Source: Rusavskia elegans (Eukaryota; Ascomycota; Lecanoromycetes; Teloschistales; Teloschistaceae). Taken from it: a stretch of 64,000 nt of DNA. The notes beneath the pieces were generated by a model. That model made no database searches. It worked only from the letters and a program-made list of their open reading frames with translations, and was not told where the DNA came from. A program made the position numbers and the translations under genes. Below, piece after piece: positions 11,778-20,699 of the stretch. The stretch is from positions 372,001 through 436,000 of the forward strand of contig SAUG01000035.1 of assembly GCA_011316305.1 (NCBI GenBank). Direction: 5' to 3'. Numbering within the stretch: the first letter of the stretch is position 1; each line of letters starts with the position of its first letter.

Positions 11778-12227
11778 ATGTCTGTTCCCACGCCCGGAGA
11801 GCTCTCTCTTTCAAGACTTCTTTGCACTTTGCGCTTCTCCGTCCACCCTGATACCTTTGTATTCCTTACCTTTCCTTCCGTCGGTCCTCCACCTCCCCAG
11901 ACACTCTACCAGCAAATGGCTTTCCGAGAAGCTGAAGGTCTGACTGTCATCACAACATCGCAATCAGCCAAAGACCATCGTCTGAAACCAACTTTTCCTT
12001 GCCGCATGATCACCTGCGAGGTCCACAGCTCTTTGGAGGCAGTGGGCTTCATGGCGGCTATCTCCAAAAGCCTCACCGAGAGAGGTATTGGCGTGAACCC
12101 AGTCAGTGGCTTTTATCATGATCATTTGTTTGTCCCAGAGGGAAAGGAAGTTGAAGCTTTGATGGCTTTGGAAGAATTGGCAAAAGAAGCAGCTCTGGAC
12201 AGCCAAATGAAACCCCCTGCGCGCTGA
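11778..12227 (+). CDS. ACT-domain protein of the DUF2241 / ACT_3 type
   Basis: A single-exon gene of 149 residues. It has the two-part layout of small ACT proteins: an N-terminal half with LCTLRFSVHPDTFVFLTF and MAFREAEGLTVI, then a C-terminal ACT fold with the highly conserved block EVHSSLEAVGFMAAIS followed by GIGVNPVSGFYHDHLFVP. This family is broadly conserved in bacteria and fungi. By analogy with other ACT domains it is expected to bind a small ligand such as an amino acid, but no specific role is established from the sequence. Length and both ends match the family, so the gene looks intact. Cytosolic; no targeting signal seen. Confidence 0.8.
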   Translation: MSVPTPGELSLSRLLCTLRFSVHPDTFVFLTFPSVGPPPPQTLYQQMAFREAEGLTVITTSQSAKDHRLKPTFPCRMITCEVHSSLEAVGFMAAISKSLTERGIGVNPVSGFYHDHLFVPEGKEVEALMALEELAKEAALDSQMKPPAR

Positions 12228-12385
12228 GTGATACTTTCCTAACCGAGAAGGATCAAACAACCTTAAGCAAACGGGAGTCGATCGGGAGATATATCTGGAT
12301 ACAGTAACGAATTCCAACGTCGGAAATGTTGTAATGATATATGGCGGATAAAAAACAAAAATGCACTCGTGCAGATTGCTTGCGA

Positions 12386-12574
12386 CGCTCGCGGTGAGCA
12401 GAACAACCCGGACACTAGGCACATAGTCTCATGCATTGGCAGGGCATCCGATTTAGCTGGCAGTTGTGTTTTCGAGTGCCCAATCCAGTATTCGATTTGG
12501 CTGGCAGTCGTGGTTTCGAGTGCCCAATCCGTCAAGTCGAAGTGTCCGAACGATTCTGCTCGCCGCGAGCGACG
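12386..12574. mobile_element. MITE-like element B with terminal inverted repeats
   Basis: The left end reads GCTCGCGGTGAGCAGAACAA and continues CCCGGACACTA. The reverse complement of the right end reads GCTCGCGGCGAGCAGAATCG and continues TTCGGACACTT. The ends therefore match over roughly 30 nt in inverted orientation around about 130 bp of non-coding sequence. It shares termini and an internal GGGCATCCGAT with the element at 9503-9651. It lies between two housekeeping genes, as MITEs often do. Confidence 0.55.
12447..12530. repeat. Tandem duplication of a 40-bp unit inside element B
   Basis: Two copies, 12447-12486 and 12491-12530, separated by 4 nt and differing at only a few positions. Both contain CTGGCAGT and end in TTCGAGTGCCCAATCC. 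The copies account for part of the size difference between the two elements. Confidence 0.8.
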
Positions 12575-12742
12575 TCATAAGACCCTGGCACTTCCCAAAA
12601 CAATCTAGCCTATGGGAAGCGGGAGAGCTAAGTTAGCGCGTATGTCATCTTTAGATCCCGTGGACTTTCCTTCCACTTCAGCATGTAAGACAACATTTCA
12701 TGCTTATCTTTATGACCGCATGATGTGAGTCACTCATACTTT

Positions 12743-15381
12743 ATGCGAGCTGCAATTAGCTCTCTGCTTACGGCTTCAAAGCTTCCATCTCCTTACTGTA
12801 CAATCCGTCTCGTTTGTCAGCTATCCATACGTACTATGGCTTCTCAGGCTCGCGTGCAACAGCCGGCATGGCAACCTCCTCCCAATGCAGACGGCAAGTC
12901 AATACACATCTACAACTCTCTCACACGCTCCAAGACACCTTTTGCGCCATTGGATCCCCAAGGCAAGAAGGTGACGTGGTATGTTTGCGGTCCGACCGTC
13001 TACGATGATGCGCATGTGGGACATGCGAGGAATTACGTCTCAACGGATGTCATTCGGAGGATAATACGAGATTACTTCAAATTCGATGTCAAATTTGTGA
13101 TGAACGTAACCGATGTAGATGACAAGGTCCGTTTCGCTGACAGTTGTCCGAATGTCAAAGGATATCTGCTCACAGTCGCCAGTAGATCATCATCCGGGCT
13201 AGACAGCATTATCTCTTCGACGAATTGATCGACCCGAGCCGACGAAGAGGAACAGCAACTGTCCAGGAGACCAGTGTTGCAGCCTTTAGAGCCTATCTCT
13301 CGAAGAACCTAAAGTCGATACCCCACGATGTTTCTGCAGAAGAATTTCCCGCCCAAATCGAGAAATACTATGGGGATGTCCTGGTCGGCAAGGCGCTGAA
13401 GGAAGGGAAAATCTCTAAGGATGACGAGGACAAAACCAAAATGCGCATCAAAACAGCGCGGGCAGCGGCGGACGGAATGGCATCATTGAAAGCAACTACA
13501 GATGCAATCGAAGACGAAGGTTTTCTTGAAAAAGTGAAAGACGTCATGATGCCCTATCTTGACTCGCTCTATGGATCTACATTTGACGCGAGCGATCATA
13601 CCATCTTTACGAAATGGGCAAAAAGATATGAAGATCGATTCATGGAGGACATGCAAGCGTTGAACGTTCTGGAACCTGATGTAGTGACCCGGGTAACGGA
13701 ATATGTAGAAAAAATCACAGCTTTCATCACCCAGATCGAACAACGAGGGTATGCTTACAAGACATCTGACAACTCTGTGTACTTCGATATCAATGCCTTC
13801 GAAAAGGGAGGAAATAGCTACGCACGATTAGAGCCTTGGAGTAGGAATAACATGGATCTACAGGCAGACGGCGAAGGTGCGCTAACCAAAAAGACCAGCG
13901 AAAAGAGATCCGACGCCGACTTTGCGCTCTGGAAATCATCGAAACAAGGTGAACCGAGCTGGCAAAGTCCATGGGGATTTGGACGGCCAGGGTGGCATAT
14001 TGAATGTTCTGCAATGGCTTCACAGGAACTAGGAGAGCAGATGGACATACATTCAGGTGGAATCGACCTGGCTTTCCCACATCACGACAATGAATTAGCA
14101 CAGAGCGAAGCGTATTGGTGCGATCAACATCATGGAGGCCAGCATCAATGGGTTAACTACTTTATGCATATGGGACATCTCGACGTCCAGGGAGCAAAGA
14201 TGTCCAAGTCGCTGAAGAATTTTGTCACCATCCGGCACGAGCTTAGTCGTGAAGGCGGTCTAAATTCGAGATCCATGCGCATACTTTTCATGCTTGGTGG
14301 ATGGAAGGAGCGCTTTGAAGTCACAGAAGGTCTCAAAAAGGAAGCTTCCGCATGGGAAGACAAAGTCAACGTAAGTATTTTGCTCCAAGGTCCAGTCACT
14401 ACCAGTAGTGTGATTGACGTCCTTCAGAATTTCTTCCTCAAAGTGCTCGGCATGGATGACACTCAAATCGCCAACGGTCACGAAAGCAAATCCAATCCGT
14501 CTGTGCAGACATACCTGGCAGAAGCCAAGGACAGATTCCATTCCGCACTTACCGATTCTTTCAACACTTCTCTTGCGATACAGGCAATCTCTGAGCTCAT
14601 AACCAAGTACAATTCGCTTGAAGGAAGCACAATTCCGTTCGAGCAAACAAAAGAGGTGGCCCTGTGGGTGACCCAGATGGTCAACATGTTCGGCTTGAAC
14701 GGTACCGCCAAAGTGGACAGTGAAACAATTGGCTGGTCTGGAATTGACATACCGGCGTATGCCATGCCCTACTTGACTCTCATCTCTTGTATTCGCGATC
14801 GACTGCGACAACAAGCTCAGAAAAAGGGATCCATTGACGTCGAAGACGTTGCGGAAATCAGGCAGACGATCCGCGATAGCCCTCTGCCTGAATCCACAGA
14901 AACAGCGCCATACAGAAAGGTGTTGGATGATGCCTTGGTCACGGTTTCGCAGCTGACAGGGTCGAAGCAATCATCTGGGTCAATGATGGGTGTTGCTGAC
15001 CGAATACGCGATGAAGACCTCTGGAATCTTGGCGTCTACCTAGAGGACAGGGCGGACAGTCCAACCGCTCGCATTCGTCCAGTCACGAAGGAATTACGGG
15101 AAGCCAAGGATGCTCAGCAAGCGAAGAAGGCAAAGAAAACCATGGCGGATAGATCACGAACAACAGCAGCAGTTCCGGCAGGTCGGGATGATAAGCGGAC
15201 AATAAGTCCTCAAGAGCTGTTCAAAAATGAGGAGTATAGTGCTTGGGATGAGAACGGGTTGCCTTTGAAGGACAACGAAGGCAACGAGCTTACGAATAGC
15301 AAAAGGAAAAAGCTGAAGAAGCAATGGGAGCACCAGAAGAGGCTACATGATCAATGGCAGAGTCAACATCAAAATCCTTGA
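12743..15381 (+). CDS. Cysteinyl-tRNA synthetase, probably serving cytosol and mitochondria
   Basis: Class I synthetase that charges tRNA-Cys. Exons are 12743-13126, 13186-14370 and 14428-15381. Intron 1 (59 nt) interrupts the codons after NVTDVDDK and rejoins at IIIRARQHYLFDEL. Intron 2 (57 nt, GTAAGT...CAG) is in frame and stop-free, so the frame reads through it; removing it restores a normal NFFLKVLG block. Visible motifs: YVCGPTVYD with a zinc-ligand Cys, the HIGH-box variant HVGHARNY, WHIECSAMA and DLAFPHHDNE (zinc and active-site residues), and KMSKSLKNF. The C terminus is Lys-rich. The upstream ATG at 12743 gives a basic, Ser-rich leader lacking acids, suited to mitochondrial import. 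The ATG at 12836 (MASQARVQQ) would give the cytosolic form. Yeast also uses one CysRS gene for both compartments. Confidence 0.93.
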
Positions 15382-15792
15382 GGGGACGTGCTTCTGAGCC
15401 GAAGTGTACCATATATGAAGACTATTTCTTCACATCCCGTACAGCGCCGAAAAGCCATTGCCATGGTGTATGAGTATGGAATATGTGGTGTATCAGGAGA
15501 ACTAAAAGGGGTTTTTTTGGCTGTGAAACACTTGGCGTGGAATTGTACATCACCTTAACCTCCTTGAACCTCCCAAAATATATATATTGTATAACGGTCA
15601 CTCCAGACAACATATAAAACACATCTCAATTAATCCCCCCCAGCCATTGCGAAAATCGATCATAAAACTATGACCCTATCCGCCGCCCTCCCCCCAAAAT
15701 GTAAACGTCATACACCGCTCCTACGACCCTCCAACCCTCACCACTCCTGACCCCATCCTCTCCCCTCATAAACGGCTCCAACATAGTTGTAA
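15382..15792. other. Intergenic between CysRS and the methyltransferase-like gene
   Basis: 3' flank of CysRS and promoter of the next gene, pyrimidine-rich on the plus strand near 15700-15790. No gene seen. Confidence 0.6.
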
Positions 15793-16899
15793 ATGGCACC
15801 AACCTCCAACCTCCTCTCCCTCCTCCCCCGCCCACCCATCCGCGCCCGCCGCCTCCTCCTAAGCTTCTCCCTCCCCACCCTCTTCGCAACCGCAACAATG
15901 TCCACCACCACCTCACCCCCCAACTCCAACTCCAGCTCACCACCCTCCTATCCCATCCGCCCCATCCCAGCACCCCCGGCCTCCCTCACACCACCTCGAG
16001 AACCGCTCTCGCGCATGGATGACACAAACGACAGCGAATTCTACTCGCAGCCGCGATTCGTCACACATATCGATGACGCAGCGATCGAGAGACTCCGAGA
16101 ATACTATCATTCGAATCTATGGGATGGGGCGCAAAGAGAGGAGGAGAATGAGGCGGAGGGAGATAGGTCCAAGAGAAGGAGAGAGGGGAAGCGGAATGGG
16201 AAGACAAAAATACTAGATCTTTGTGCAAGCTGGGTAAGCCATTTCCCCACCTCAATGGTCTCAGCCGCCACATCAACTGCACGGACATCTCGATCGAAGA
16301 CGCAATCAGCGCACCCAAAACCCGGGGAAGCAAACCCTGAGCCAGAGCCAGGGCCAGAGCCAGAGTTGGAAGTCATAGGCCTAGGCATGAACGCCGCCGA
16401 ACTGGACGCGAACCCTATTTTCAGTCATCGAATGGTACAAGATCTTAACATCTCCCCGCAAATCAACCTCCCTTCTTCTTCTTCTTCTTCTTCTTCTTCC
16501 TCCTCTACCACACCACAACTGGACGCAACAACCTGCGTCGTAAGCATCGACTACCTGACCTCACCCATCACCGTCCTCCGCTCCCTCCTCACTCACACCC
16601 TCCCGCATGGAAGCATCCACCTCGTGATCTCGAACCGGTGTTTTCCGACCAAGGTTGCGGGTGAATGGTTGCGGTTAGGAGAAGAGGAGAGGTTGGAGTT
16701 GGTGGGACGGTATCTTTGGTGGAGTGGGTGGAAGGGGGTGGAGGTTGTGGATTTGTGTCCGTTGAAGGAGGATAGAGGGGGGATGTTGGGGAGGATTTTT
16801 GGGGGTGGTTCCGGGGATCCTTTGTGGGTTGTTCGGGGGGTGAAGGGGGATGGGGAGGGGAGGGGTGGAGGGGAGAGGGTGGGGAGGACGGAGTTGTGA
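15793..16899 (+). CDS. SAM-dependent methyltransferase-like protein
   Basis: One open frame of 368 residues. After a low-complexity Pro/Ser N terminus comes the block FVTHIDDAAIERLREYYHSN, then ILDLCASWVSHFP (a motif-I-like strand and turn), VIGLGMNAAELDANP, RMVQDLN, CVVSIDYLTSPITVLRS and HLVISNRCFPTKV, and a final WLRLGEE...YLWWSGWKGVEVVDL. This series is a conserved fungal (and plant) group annotated as type-11-like methyltransferases; substrate unknown. Two species-specific insertions break the domain: an acidic/basic stretch (EEENEAEGDRSKRRREGKR) and a poly-Ser run encoded by a TCT microsatellite near 16471-16503. The first 35 residues are basic with a hydrophobic patch and could be an organelle-targeting leader; MSTTTSPP at 15898 is an alternative start. 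The C-terminal Gly/Arg tail is unusual. Confidence 0.7.
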   Translation: MAPTSNLLSLLPRPPIRARRLLLSFSLPTLFATATMSTTTSPPNSNSSSPPSYPIRPIPAPPASLTPPREPLSRMDDTNDSEFYSQPRFVTHIDDAAIERLREYYHSNLWDGAQREEENEAEGDRSKRRREGKRNGKTKILDLCASWVSHFPTSMVSAATSTARTSRSKTQSAHPKPGEANPEPEPGPEPELEVIGLGMNAAELDANPIFSHRMVQDLNISPQINLPSSSSSSSSSSSTTPQLDATTCVVSIDYLTSPITVLRSLLTHTLPHGSIHLVISNRCFPTKVAGEWLRLGEEERLELVGRYLWWSGWKGVEVVDLCPLKEDRGGMLGRIFGGGSGDPLWVVRGVKGDGEGRGGGERVGRTEL

Positions 16900-18472
16900 G
16901 TTCAGACGATTAAGCGGAGTGGGCTGAGGGTTCGGATGGTCCTTGTAGATATGTAGATATTTTTGATGACTGAGGCAACTACTCTATGATAAAGTGGTTT
17001 ATGCGCTTTCGATGCTGCTCATCTCTAGCAGTTCGATGTAGCTCGGGCATTGGAGCAGGGCATCCATAGAATAATGAGATATTCTGCGCAGAAGAGATCG
17101 TCCCTTAACATTATCCGCTCATCCAACCCTCCAGGACCAAGCAACCCCCGACTTCAAAATCATTTAACACCAACACTTCCTCATAAGATCAGAGCCGCCT
17201 ACCCAGCCGTCCTCCCGCATCAGCACCAAGAACAACGCCTCAACCACCCATTCTGCCCCTACCATTTTCCGTCAAAAGGGTCATCCAACAACGCATCTCG
17301 ATCCCATTAGCCTTGAATCCGTTCACAACCAAGCCTGCCTCATAAAAATACCCACCCTAGCTCCTATACTGACACCTCATTTGGCGGTGCGATACACGTA
17401 TTAAGACTTTCCATATATCCCATGCATCGGCGGGATCTTCGATATGGCTGGCAATCGAGTCGAGGTATGGGATGCCCACCTGCCAGCCGAAGGGATAGTC
17501 TGCCGAACAAAACAACGAGATCGTGATGTTGCTTTTTGGTATTGAGTTTGGAAACTGTTGCTGGAGAACGCTGAGACACTATGTGTCATTGAAGTAGAAT
17601 ATCTGGATGTCATATGCTCTGTAGTAGATTAGCGACGGGAAATATGGAAGATTTACAGAACGGACTTACTTTGGTTGTGAGGATATTCCTTGATTAGCGC
17701 TGGTGCGTGGTTGCTGGTCCGATTCGAGAGTTGAATAAGATGCAGAGGTGGGAGTCCTCGATGGTGGTATATCTGTCGGTCCTTCCCAGATAGTGATAAT
17801 CCATATATTCGTTGACTGGCTCCATCCATAAGAAGATATCCGACAAAAAGTAAAAAAACCAAAAAAGCCGCCACGGGACTCGAACCCAGACCTCGAGCCT
17901 TATCAACACAAATATTCACATGCCTCCATCACTTCGTCTCCATCTCCTCCCCAACCACCAACACGCAGTCCCAATCATTTGTCCAAAAAGTCAAAAGAGT
18001 TCGACACCAACGTCTACATCTCTAGAAAGTCCAGGCTCCAAGGTCCAGTCCAGGCGGGGAGAATCCAGATCCAGGGGGTCCAATCCAGGGGAGGGAGGAG
18101 GGAAGAGGGGGGAAAGGGGGAAACCACAGCCGATACGACCTTTCTCCGAAGATCAAGGGATGCTTGCTTGTGATTAGCCAGCCCAACGTGGTCTGGTTGC
18201 CCTCCGCTTAGACCACGGGGGGCTGAGTGGAAAACCTTCCGACTTTTGGGTATTTATGTTGACTGTGACTTTTTGGGAAGCACCAGCAGTCTTTACGGTG
18301 CCTTCCTTATGGTTGTCGTCGCGCTGGAGGTGTGCTGTGATGTTGGTACAATCAACACTTTCTTGATGATGTTTTTCAACGGTCCAGCTCGTTTGGTGAC
18401 CATCTTAAAGGTTTGCTTGCGAACTTCGTCCATACGGCTGCACGTATTACACAGATGAATTGTTGGATCAAC
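16900..18472. other. Intergenic; short unsupported frames and one tRNA-like 3' half
   Basis: Apart from the tRNA-like segment at 17861-17900, I see only overlapping short frames on both strands with no domain. The frame at 17653-17919 on the minus strand is largely a read-through of that tRNA-like sequence. A purine-rich GGGGAGGGAGGAGGGAAGAG stretch lies near 18090. Confidence 0.45.
17861..17900 (-). ncRNA. tRNA-like 3' half with B box and T-run
   Basis: On the minus strand GGGTTCGAGTCCC (plus 17875-17887) matches the RNA polymerase III B box and tRNA T-arm consensus. It is followed by GTGGCGGC and then directly by six T, a good Pol III terminator. The preceding GAGGTC resembles a variable loop. 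However, I find no 5' acceptor strand complementary to GGCGGC within 150 nt and no anticodon stem, so this is not a complete tRNA by eye. It may be a relic, or a gene with an intron I could not fold. Confidence 0.35.
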
Positions 18473-19816
18473 CTATTCTTTATTCCGATTCAATGTCCAC
18501 CGCTTAAATATCATCTCTCTCACTTTATACCTCTTGAGAAATCTGCTGATGTCCACGACATCGCCAGCCTCATTAGTAATACCCTCGCCGCCACTGACCG
18601 GCGGTGGAACCTCAACATAAGCCAACACAAGCGTTTTCTTCACCTGCGCCTGCACCCGGTTGACACAATGCAACCACCACCAGCTCTTTTTTGTTTTCTT
18701 CTTCACCGCTGCCTGTAGCTCCGTGGTCGAGGTCCAATAAGCGTCAGTGTACGCCGGCAAGACGATGACAGCAAATTCGGCATGAGTGAAGACAGGGCCG
18801 CGGTTGTAAAGGAGATGGTCCAGGCCGAACTTGATGCCGGGACGGACGACCCAGCCAAGGGAGCAGAAGTGGTGGTAGACGACGTAGGAAATAAGGAAGG
18901 GATCGTCAGGTGCATGAAATGGCGAGGATTGAGGTGGAAAGTAGCTGTATGAGCGACAAAGGGAGAACAGGCGGGATGTGGATATCGGTTGAGAAGTAAT
19001 AGGATCTCGGATCTCAAGCACGCCGAGTGCGTAGACGAGGAAGAAGGCTTCTTCCGTCGTCAACTGCAGGTGTTCTTGGTTGATGATAATCTTTTGTGGC
19101 GGGTGGAGACTTGAAATATCAGAGGCTACCTCTGATGGTGGAACAGCGATTGGCTCATCCGTTTCGAGCGACGAGGTAGGTTCTGGGGATACATTGGCTG
19201 AAATCGTAACAGGGTTCTGGCCATCAGTTTCCTCAGCACCCCCTGCCTGAGCTACATTCGATACTACAGATGGTTCAATATGTCCATTGCTTTTAGTATG
19301 GTCCGTAGCTTCCTCCGCCAGCTTCTCTTCAATAGCCTCCCGCTCCAACCTCGCCCTTTCGTTCTTGAATTGTTTCCTTTCCTCCCTCCGTTTCCTCGTG
19401 ATCTCTTCACTTGTGTCTCCAAGCACAAGGCCTTGCCTAATCTTCTCTCTTTCCAACCAAGCAGGCTCACTCCTGCTTAAGCTACCCTTGCCAAAGAAGC
19501 CCTGCTCCCACAGTATCCGGGCGGTTTTCTCATCAGTGACGTGGATTGAGCGTGTATCGGCGGAAAAGTAAGCGCGGAGAAGAGTCTGAGGGTGTGATGA
19601 AGGCGGAAAGATTAGGTGAGATAAGTAGATGAAGGCGACATGCAGGATGGAAAGCGGATTGTGAGGGATGAGCGGCGGTAAAGAGTAGGCCTTGACAGGC
19701 AGTGGCTGAGCGTGGAGCTTGTTGTAATTGGGTCGAGGAGGTCGAGGAGGTCTTGGGCCATTGTCGGCTTGACTAGGTGGAGCTTGGGCTTCGAAGGCCA
19801 CCCCCATAGCTATCAA
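18473..19816 (-). CDS. SEN2: tRNA-splicing endonuclease catalytic subunit SEN2
   Basis: Single exon, about 447 residues. SEN2 cuts the 5' exon-intron junction of pre-tRNAs within the SEN2-SEN34-SEN54-SEN15 complex. The C-terminal nuclease fold starts near residue 310 (YVVYHHFCSLGWVVRPGIKF). The catalytic triad is visible: Tyr337 in GLDHLLY, His345 in GPVFTH (8 residues later, the normal spacing) and Lys394 in RVQAQVKKTL. An insertion of roughly 15 residues rich in Lys lies between His and Lys (KKKTKKSWWW). The N-terminal half contains the conserved ARILWEQGFFGKGSLSRSEP block, then an acidic/basic coiled-coil-like linker around residues 135-170 and a low-complexity region. Two in-frame ATGs (19816 and 19807) are possible starts. 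Divergent from NOP10. Confidence 0.92.
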   Translation of the reverse strand: MIAMGVAFEAQAPPSQADNGPRPPRPPRPNYNKLHAQPLPVKAYSLPPLIPHNPLSILHVAFIYLSHLIFPPSSHPQTLLRAYFSADTRSIHVTDEKTARILWEQGFFGKGSLSRSEPAWLEREKIRQGLVLGDTSEEITRKRREERKQFKNERARLEREAIEEKLAEEATDHTKSNGHIEPSVVSNVAQAGGAEETDGQNPVTISANVSPEPTSSLETDEPIAVPPSEVASDISSLHPPQKIIINQEHLQLTTEEAFFLVYALGVLEIRDPITSQPISTSRLFSLCRSYSYFPPQSSPFHAPDDPFLISYVVYHHFCSLGWVVRPGIKFGLDHLLYNRGPVFTHAEFAVIVLPAYTDAYWTSTTELQAAVKKKTKKSWWWLHCVNRVQAQVKKTLVLAYVEVPPPVSGGEGITNEAGDVVDISRFLKRYKVREMIFKRWTLNRNKE

Positions 19817-20348
19817 GATGTCGCCGCGATGGACGTCTCATGGAGACCCTAGAGGTAGAGAAAAGTCAGTACCAAGCATATCAGATCTTGAGGTCGCTGT
19901 GGAGACAGTTCAGTGTGAATGCTCAGATACCGTTGTAGTCTTCTCAATGAGAAAGTGACCAGCAGAGAAGAGCGACATAAAGTCAGAGCCGCCTTCTAGG
20001 TTTCGGTATGGTATCATCATAGCAGTCTAAAGGTCAGGGAGATGAAAGCTCGAACTTACCAAAGTATTTGCTCGGCTGGTCGAACCGCTGCAAATTGCTG
20101 ATAGTCGGCGAAGCATAAAATTCCGTGTGTAGAGATTCATAGTTGCCAAGACTTTTCACCTTGAAGACGAAGCGAGCCCCTGACCCGGGAGATCTCCCGT
20201 TCCGCCCCGCCCTTGCCAAGACCAAAAGATTTCCTACACCACGCACGACCAGCCCATCTCTGCCAGCTTCCACCCTCACCATCAACCACCTTACCTCAAG
20301 TGCGCGCCTCAGCTCTCACCATCCCATCAAGGACATCCTTGCAGCAGC
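19817..20348. promoter_or_regulatory. Bidirectional promoter region between SEN2 and NOP10
   Basis: Only 532 bp separate the two start codons on opposite strands, so both promoters lie here. Part of it is open in plus frames (from 20143) but that is probably the NOP10 leader. I see no specific factor site I would trust. Confidence 0.55.
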
Positions 20349-20699
20349 ATGCATCTCATGTACACCGTCGACGCAACCGGCAAACGCCTGTACACGCTCA
20401 AAAAAGTCTCAGCGGGGGAAGTCACCAAGTCGGCGCATCCGGCGCGGTTCTCGCCTGACGATAAATATTCGAGGTATGTCATGCCTCGCATTCCTCAGCT
20501 CTCCTGGCATATTGCCGTGGCCAACTGGACCTGCGCCATGGGTCGTAAATGGGCGTAGCATATGGTGGTGGTGAATCGCTGATCATTTGGGGGTGGAGAG
20601 AAGTTATGTATAGACAGTGGGCTGACAAGATTGGGTTGTAGGCATCGCATCACGATCAAGAAACGCTATGGGTTATTGCTTACACAGCAAAGTGAGTGA
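20349..20699 (+). CDS. NOP10: H/ACA snoRNP subunit NOP10
   Basis: A 63-residue protein from two exons, 20349-20473 and 20642-20699. NOP10 is a core protein of H/ACA ribonucleoproteins that pseudouridylate rRNA and snRNA in the nucleolus. The N terminus [19 protein letters not shown], then [14 protein letters not shown], is diagnostic. The exon ends within Arg42 (GTATGT donor), and the second exon supplies [19 protein letters not shown] and a stop, exactly as in other eukaryotes. The intron is 168 nt, longer than most here. The second exon is too short to be called by a simple frame search. The very high conservation makes this call secure. Confidence 0.95.

Noticed and set aside
14260..14970. 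236-codon minus-strand frame
   Set aside because: Antisense to the CysRS coding exon with no domain of its own.
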